From JACVRW01 sp963812915 (GTDB taxonomy: Bacteria > Actinomycetota > Thermoleophilia > Solirubrobacterales > Thermoleophilaceae): 64,000 nucleotides of DNA. Position 1 is the first letter of the stretch; each line of letters opens with the position of its first letter. The position numbers and the translations under genes are program-made. The stretch lies in contig CAWEXB010000008.1 of the NCBI GenBank assembly GCA_963812915.1, positions 248,001-312,000 on the forward strand, in the 5' to 3' direction. Positions 61,142 to 64,000 of this stretch are shown piece by piece. The notes beneath the pieces are model-generated. The model was given only the letters and a program-made list of their open reading frames with translations, was not told the origin of the DNA and made no database searches.

Positions 61142-61193
61142 GGGGGTGGGGCGCTTTCTGTACCCATTTCGCGTCATAAGTCGCCCCACCCCC
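61142..61193. repeat. Long inverted repeat between convergent genes
   Basis: GGGGGTGGGGCG (61142-61153) and CGCCCCACCCCC (61182-61193) form a perfect 12-bp stem around a 28-base AT-richer loop (ctttctgtacccatttcgcg and the rest). Located between the convergent mreB2 and HTH_42 genes. Could act as a bidirectional terminator or be a REP-like element. Confidence 0.6.
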
Positions 61194-61206
61194 TGATTCG
61201 CCGGCG

Positions 61207-62286
61207 CTACTCGGCCGACTCGAAGCGCTCGACGTCCGCCGCCTCGGCTCGCAGCGCCCTGGCGGCGCCGGGCGCCAGCGCCGTGAAGGGCTCGATTTCA
61301 ACCCTGGCGCGGCCGCCCCGGCGGCGGGCTCTCCAGGTGCCCACCGCCACGCCGTCGACCGTCGCGACGGCGCGCAAGATGCCGCCGCCCGGGTGGACGC
61401 GACGGGCGTGCCGTGCCGGCACGGCGAACGACCGGTCCCTCCAGCCGAGCAGGTAGGGGTCGAACGCGGGCAGCAGTCGCGCCGGCAGGCGGCCGGGGGT
61501 GCGCCCGCCTGCGGCGAGCTCGACCAGCTCGCCGCCGCCCAGCTCTACGAGCTCGCCGGCGATCGCCCGCAGGCCGGCGCGGGCGTCACGCAGCGGCAGT
61601 CCCACCCAGGCGGCAAGGTCGGCCGCGGTCGCCGGGCCGTGGCCGGCGAGGTAGCGGCGGGCAAGCTCGGCGAGGGCCGCGTCGCGCTCGTCGCCGGTGA
61701 GCTCCACGGGGGGCGAAGCTCCGAGCCAGTCGCCCGCCGGCGCGAACAGCTGCCTGCCATCGCGCACGGGACCGAGAACCGCCACGCCGCGCACCGCCGC
61801 GAGGTTCAACAGGAGCGGCGTGGCCTGCCCCTCGGTTCGAATGCCGCGGGCGGCAACGCGCTCCGCCAGCTCCGAACGGCCGAGCGGGCCGTCAGCCGCC
61901 AGCGCTCGATCGATGATCGCGACCGCGCGTTCGGCGTCGTCGGCGGACACCCGCTCCTGCCCCAGCCTGCGCCGGCTCCTGGCGGCCTGCAGCGGGGCGG
62001 TCAGCCCAAGCAGCCACGGATAGTCCTCGCGGGGGACCAGGTGGAGCGTGCCGCGGCAGAGCCAGCCGACTACGAGCGAGCGCTCGACGGTCAGCGCTCG
62101 GTCCACATCCGCGGAGGTGAACCCCCGGCCGCGCGCCCGCAGCGCAAGTCGCGCCGCCCGCAGGTCCTGCGCCTGAACCGCCAGCAGCCGCCCCGCGATC
62201 CGCGCGGGCGTCGACTCGCGTGGGCCGCTGAGCAGCTGCGCCGCCGCCCTGCGCGCCCGTAGTCGCCTCGCCTCGTCAGTCCCCAG
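61207..62286 (-). CDS. Winged-helix DNA-binding-domain protein (HTH_42, AlkZ/YcaQ-related)
   Basis: About 359 aa. Family features: LLAVQAQDLRAARLALRARGRGFTSADVDRAL, VVGWLCRGTLHLVPREDYPWLLGLTAP (QxQ plus WxxRGTLHLV), LLPAFDPYLLGWRDRSFAVP. Related to AlkZ-type DNA glycosylases for crosslinks. In-frame conserved residues extend upstream of GTG 62106 to a CTG at 62286 (LGTDEARRLRARRAAAQLLS), the only candidate start after an upstream stop codon. Overlaps the cupin stop by 11 bases. Confidence 0.82.
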   Translation of the reverse strand: MGTDEARRLRARRAAAQLLSGPRESTPARIAGRLLAVQAQDLRAARLALRARGRGFTSADVDRALTVERSLVVGWLCRGTLHLVPREDYPWLLGLTAPLQAARSRRRLGQERVSADDAERAVAIIDRALAADGPLGRSELAERVAARGIRTEGQATPLLLNLAAVRGVAVLGPVRDGRQLFAPAGDWLGASPPVELTGDERDAALAELARRYLAGHGPATAADLAAWVGLPLRDARAGLRAIAGELVELGGGELVELAAGGRTPGRLPARLLPAFDPYLLGWRDRSFAVPARHARRVHPGGGILRAVATVDGVAVGTWRARRRGGRARVEIEPFTALAPGAARALRAEAADVERFESAE

Positions 62287-62641
62287 TTGGGGTCACTCCC
62301 GCGGCCTCCACCATAAGGATCGCCGTACGGCGTGGCGCGCGGGTGCGATGCACGACGTTCCTGGGGACCGTGTATCCCTGGTGTCGCTCCAAGGTCACCG
62401 TCTCGCCCTCGTCGAGGTCGATCAGCAGCTGTCCCTCGAGCACCAGGAAGAACTCATCCTCGTCGAGGTGCTTGTGCCAGTGAAAGTCGCCCTCGATCAC
62501 TCCGAGCCGGACCACCGCGTCGTTGACGCTCGTCAGGGTCTGGTTGAACCACTCCTCGCCGGCGCCCTCGATCTCGGCGGGAATGTCGATCAGGTTGGAT
62601 TGACCGTACTTGTCGTCCAGGTGAATGTTGTAGTCGGGCAT
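62276..62641 (-). CDS. Cupin-domain protein
   Basis: 121 aa single-domain cupin. Motif 1: HWHKHLDEDEFFLVLEGQLLIDL (two His and Glu), motif 2: HQGYTVPRNVVHRTRAP (His). Metal set complete. ATG 62641 selected (MPDYNIHLDDKYGQSN); longer extensions read into the opposite gene. Small regulatory or enzymatic cupin, substrate unknown. Confidence 0.88.
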   Translation of the reverse strand: MPDYNIHLDDKYGQSNLIDIPAEIEGAGEEWFNQTLTSVNDAVVRLGVIEGDFHWHKHLDEDEFFLVLEGQLLIDLDEGETVTLERHQGYTVPRNVVHRTRAPRRTAILMVEAAGVTPTGD

Positions 62642-62668
62642 ATCGCGACAGCGTAGGGTCGCGGTCGC

Positions 62669-64000
62669 ATGACGCTCCAATCTCGTCCTCCATGGGGGTC
62701 CCATCCGGACGCTCGACTCTGCGGCGCCGCTCGCGGGCGAGCTGGCGATCTACGACGGGCGCGTCGTATCCGGGCCGGTCCCCGGCGCGGAGCGGGTCGA
62801 CCTCGCCGGCCGCTGCGTCGTGCCCGGACTCGCGGACGCCCACGTGCACTTCCCCACCTGGTCGCTCGCGCAGCGCCAGGTCCGGCTCGAGGGCGCTCAC
62901 TCTCTCGACGACGCTCTGGCAGCGGTGGCCGAGGCCGTCCCGGGCATTCCGGCGGGTGGCTGGCTCCGGGGCGTCGGCTGGCGTGACGGCGACTGGACCG
63001 AGCCGCCCACGCGACCGGCCCTCGACCGCGTGGCGCCCGATACGCCGGTGGCTCTGTTCTCGCGCGACTACCACTCCCTGTGGCTGAACGGCGCGGCGCT
63101 GGCGCGAGCGGATGGTCCCCTCGAGCCACAGGGCGGCGTCGTCGATCGGGACGAGCGCGGCGAGCCGACGGGAGTGCTGCGCGAGAACGCCGCCTGGGCG
63201 TTCCGCGACCGCTACGTGCGCCCCACGATGGCCGAGATGGTGGACGCCTCGCGCGAGGGCCTCCGAGTTGCCGCCGCGCGAGGAGTCACCGCCATTCACG
63301 ACAAGGACGGCTGGCTCGGAGCGTTCGAGGTCTTCGCGCGGCTGCGCGAGCGGGATGAGTTGAGCCTGCGCGTCTGGCAGTCATTTCCTTGGGACCGGCT
63401 CGACGAGCTGCATGCGCTCGGCATCCGCTCGGGGGTCGGCGACGACCTCCTGCGCATCGGCTACCTGAAGGGATTCATGGACGGGACGCTTGGCTCCGCC
63501 ACCGCCCGCCTCCTCGACGGGTCGGGGGTCGAGATCACTTCGCGAGCGCAGCTCGAGGAGGTCGTGCGGCGCGCGGCCGATGCTCACTTTCCGGTCGCGG
63601 TGCACGCCATCGGCGACGCCGCCAACCGCGACGCCCTCGACGCCTTCGCGGCAACGCGTGAGGCTTGGCGGGCCGCGGGCCTGCGGCCACGTATCGAGCA
63701 CGCCCAGCTGCTGGCCGCCGAGGACGTGGCCCGGTTCGCGGAGATCGGCGTTGCCGCCTCCGTCCAGTTCAGCCACGCTCCCTCCGACCGCGACCTCGCC
63801 GACCGTCTCTGGGAGGGTCGCGACGGCGCCTACGCCTACCGCTCCCTGCTCGACGCCGGGGCCCTTCTGGCAAACGGATCCGACGCCCCCGTCGAGGAGC
63901 TCGACCCGCTCGCCGGGATCGTGGCGGGCGTGCGGCGCACGCTCGACGAGCGGCCGCCCTGGCGTCCCGAGCAGGCGGTGACGATCGCGGAGGCGCTGCG
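62669..64000 (+). CDS. Metal-dependent amidohydrolase (YtcJ-like), partial
   Basis: Runs off the right edge, about 440 residues visible. VVPGLADAHVHFPTW (HxH), FSRDYHSLWLNGAAL, IGYLKGFMDGTLGSATARLL, FPVAVHAIGDAANRDALDAF, RIEHAQLLAAEDVARF, LLANGSDAPVEELDPL: the amidohydrolase-3 (YtcJ) set with all metal residues. The N-terminal strand LVLHGGPIRTLDSAAPL is in frame with these, but the only nearby ATG (62669) is in another frame, implying a one-base loss near 62680 or a non-standard start. Confidence 0.85.

Overview
The window is GC-rich, tightly packed chromosomal DNA from an actinobacterium. Gene content and order (rsfS-nadD-proA/proB-obg-rpmA-rplU; rne/rng-rodA-mrdA-mreD-mreC-mreB; folC-valS; clpX-clpP-tig), with many helix-rich orphan proteins and GTG/TTG/CTG starts, suggest a deep-branching Actinomycetota lineage of the Thermoleophilia type. 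This placement is inference from gene order and protein style. No rRNA, CRISPR array, prophage or classical insertion sequence is visible. One tRNA (Ala, GGC anticodon) is present.

Layout. 0-1.5 kb: molybdate uptake operon (regulator, modA, modB). 1.5-3.5 kb: LtrA-like membrane protein and a DUF47/PhoU-like protein. 3.5-11.4 kb: tRNA-Ala and a long leftward housekeeping block (rsfS, nadD, proA, a MATE exporter, proB, obg, a DUF1028 protein, rpmA, rplU). 11.4-16.8 kb: PadR regulator with a clear operator, methyltransferase, LuxR-type regulator, secreted proteins. 16.8-25.4 kb: RNase E/G and the rod-shape (elongasome) genes, then maf and ndk. 25.4-41.9 kb: the most unusual part. 42-45.3 kb: clpX, clpP, tig. 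45.3-64 kb: a mosaic of single-gene units: small membrane proteins, two metallo-beta-lactamase-fold hydrolases, a peptidase/amidase fusion, RNase D, an SRAP protein without its catalytic cysteine, a dioxygenase, an MFS exporter, a PLP decarboxylase, a second mreB, and a partial amidohydrolase.

Main discovery candidate. Two copies of the same two-gene cassette flank folC-valS, all read leftward: [LC1 40.4-36.9 kb, PGR1 36.8-35.0 kb] - valS - folC - [LC2 30.3-28.5 kb, PGR2 28.5-26.8 kb]. Each PGR protein has a signal peptide, two peptidoglycan-binding domains, one transmembrane helix and a cytoplasmic serine-recombinase-like domain with a terminal DNA-binding helix-turn-helix. In both, the recombinase nucleophile serine is gone. 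Each LC gene encodes a secreted, extremely repetitive Pro/Ala/Val-rich chain ending in a transmembrane helix and a short cytoplasmic tail with the shared ending ERPG. LC-PGR gaps are 73-74 bp in both copies, both gaps hold a hairpin, and both LC promoter regions hold the palindrome CGCAAATTGCG. PGR2 is translationally coupled to an RsbW-like kinase. My inference is a trans-envelope device that links cell wall to DNA, or a wall-sensing transcription factor, rather than a recombination system.

Caution. Several genes (modA, LC1, LC2, the 47.2-48.3 kb membrane protein, perhaps the last amidohydrolase) carry single-base frame breaks, often in G/C runs, so some may be sequence errors.
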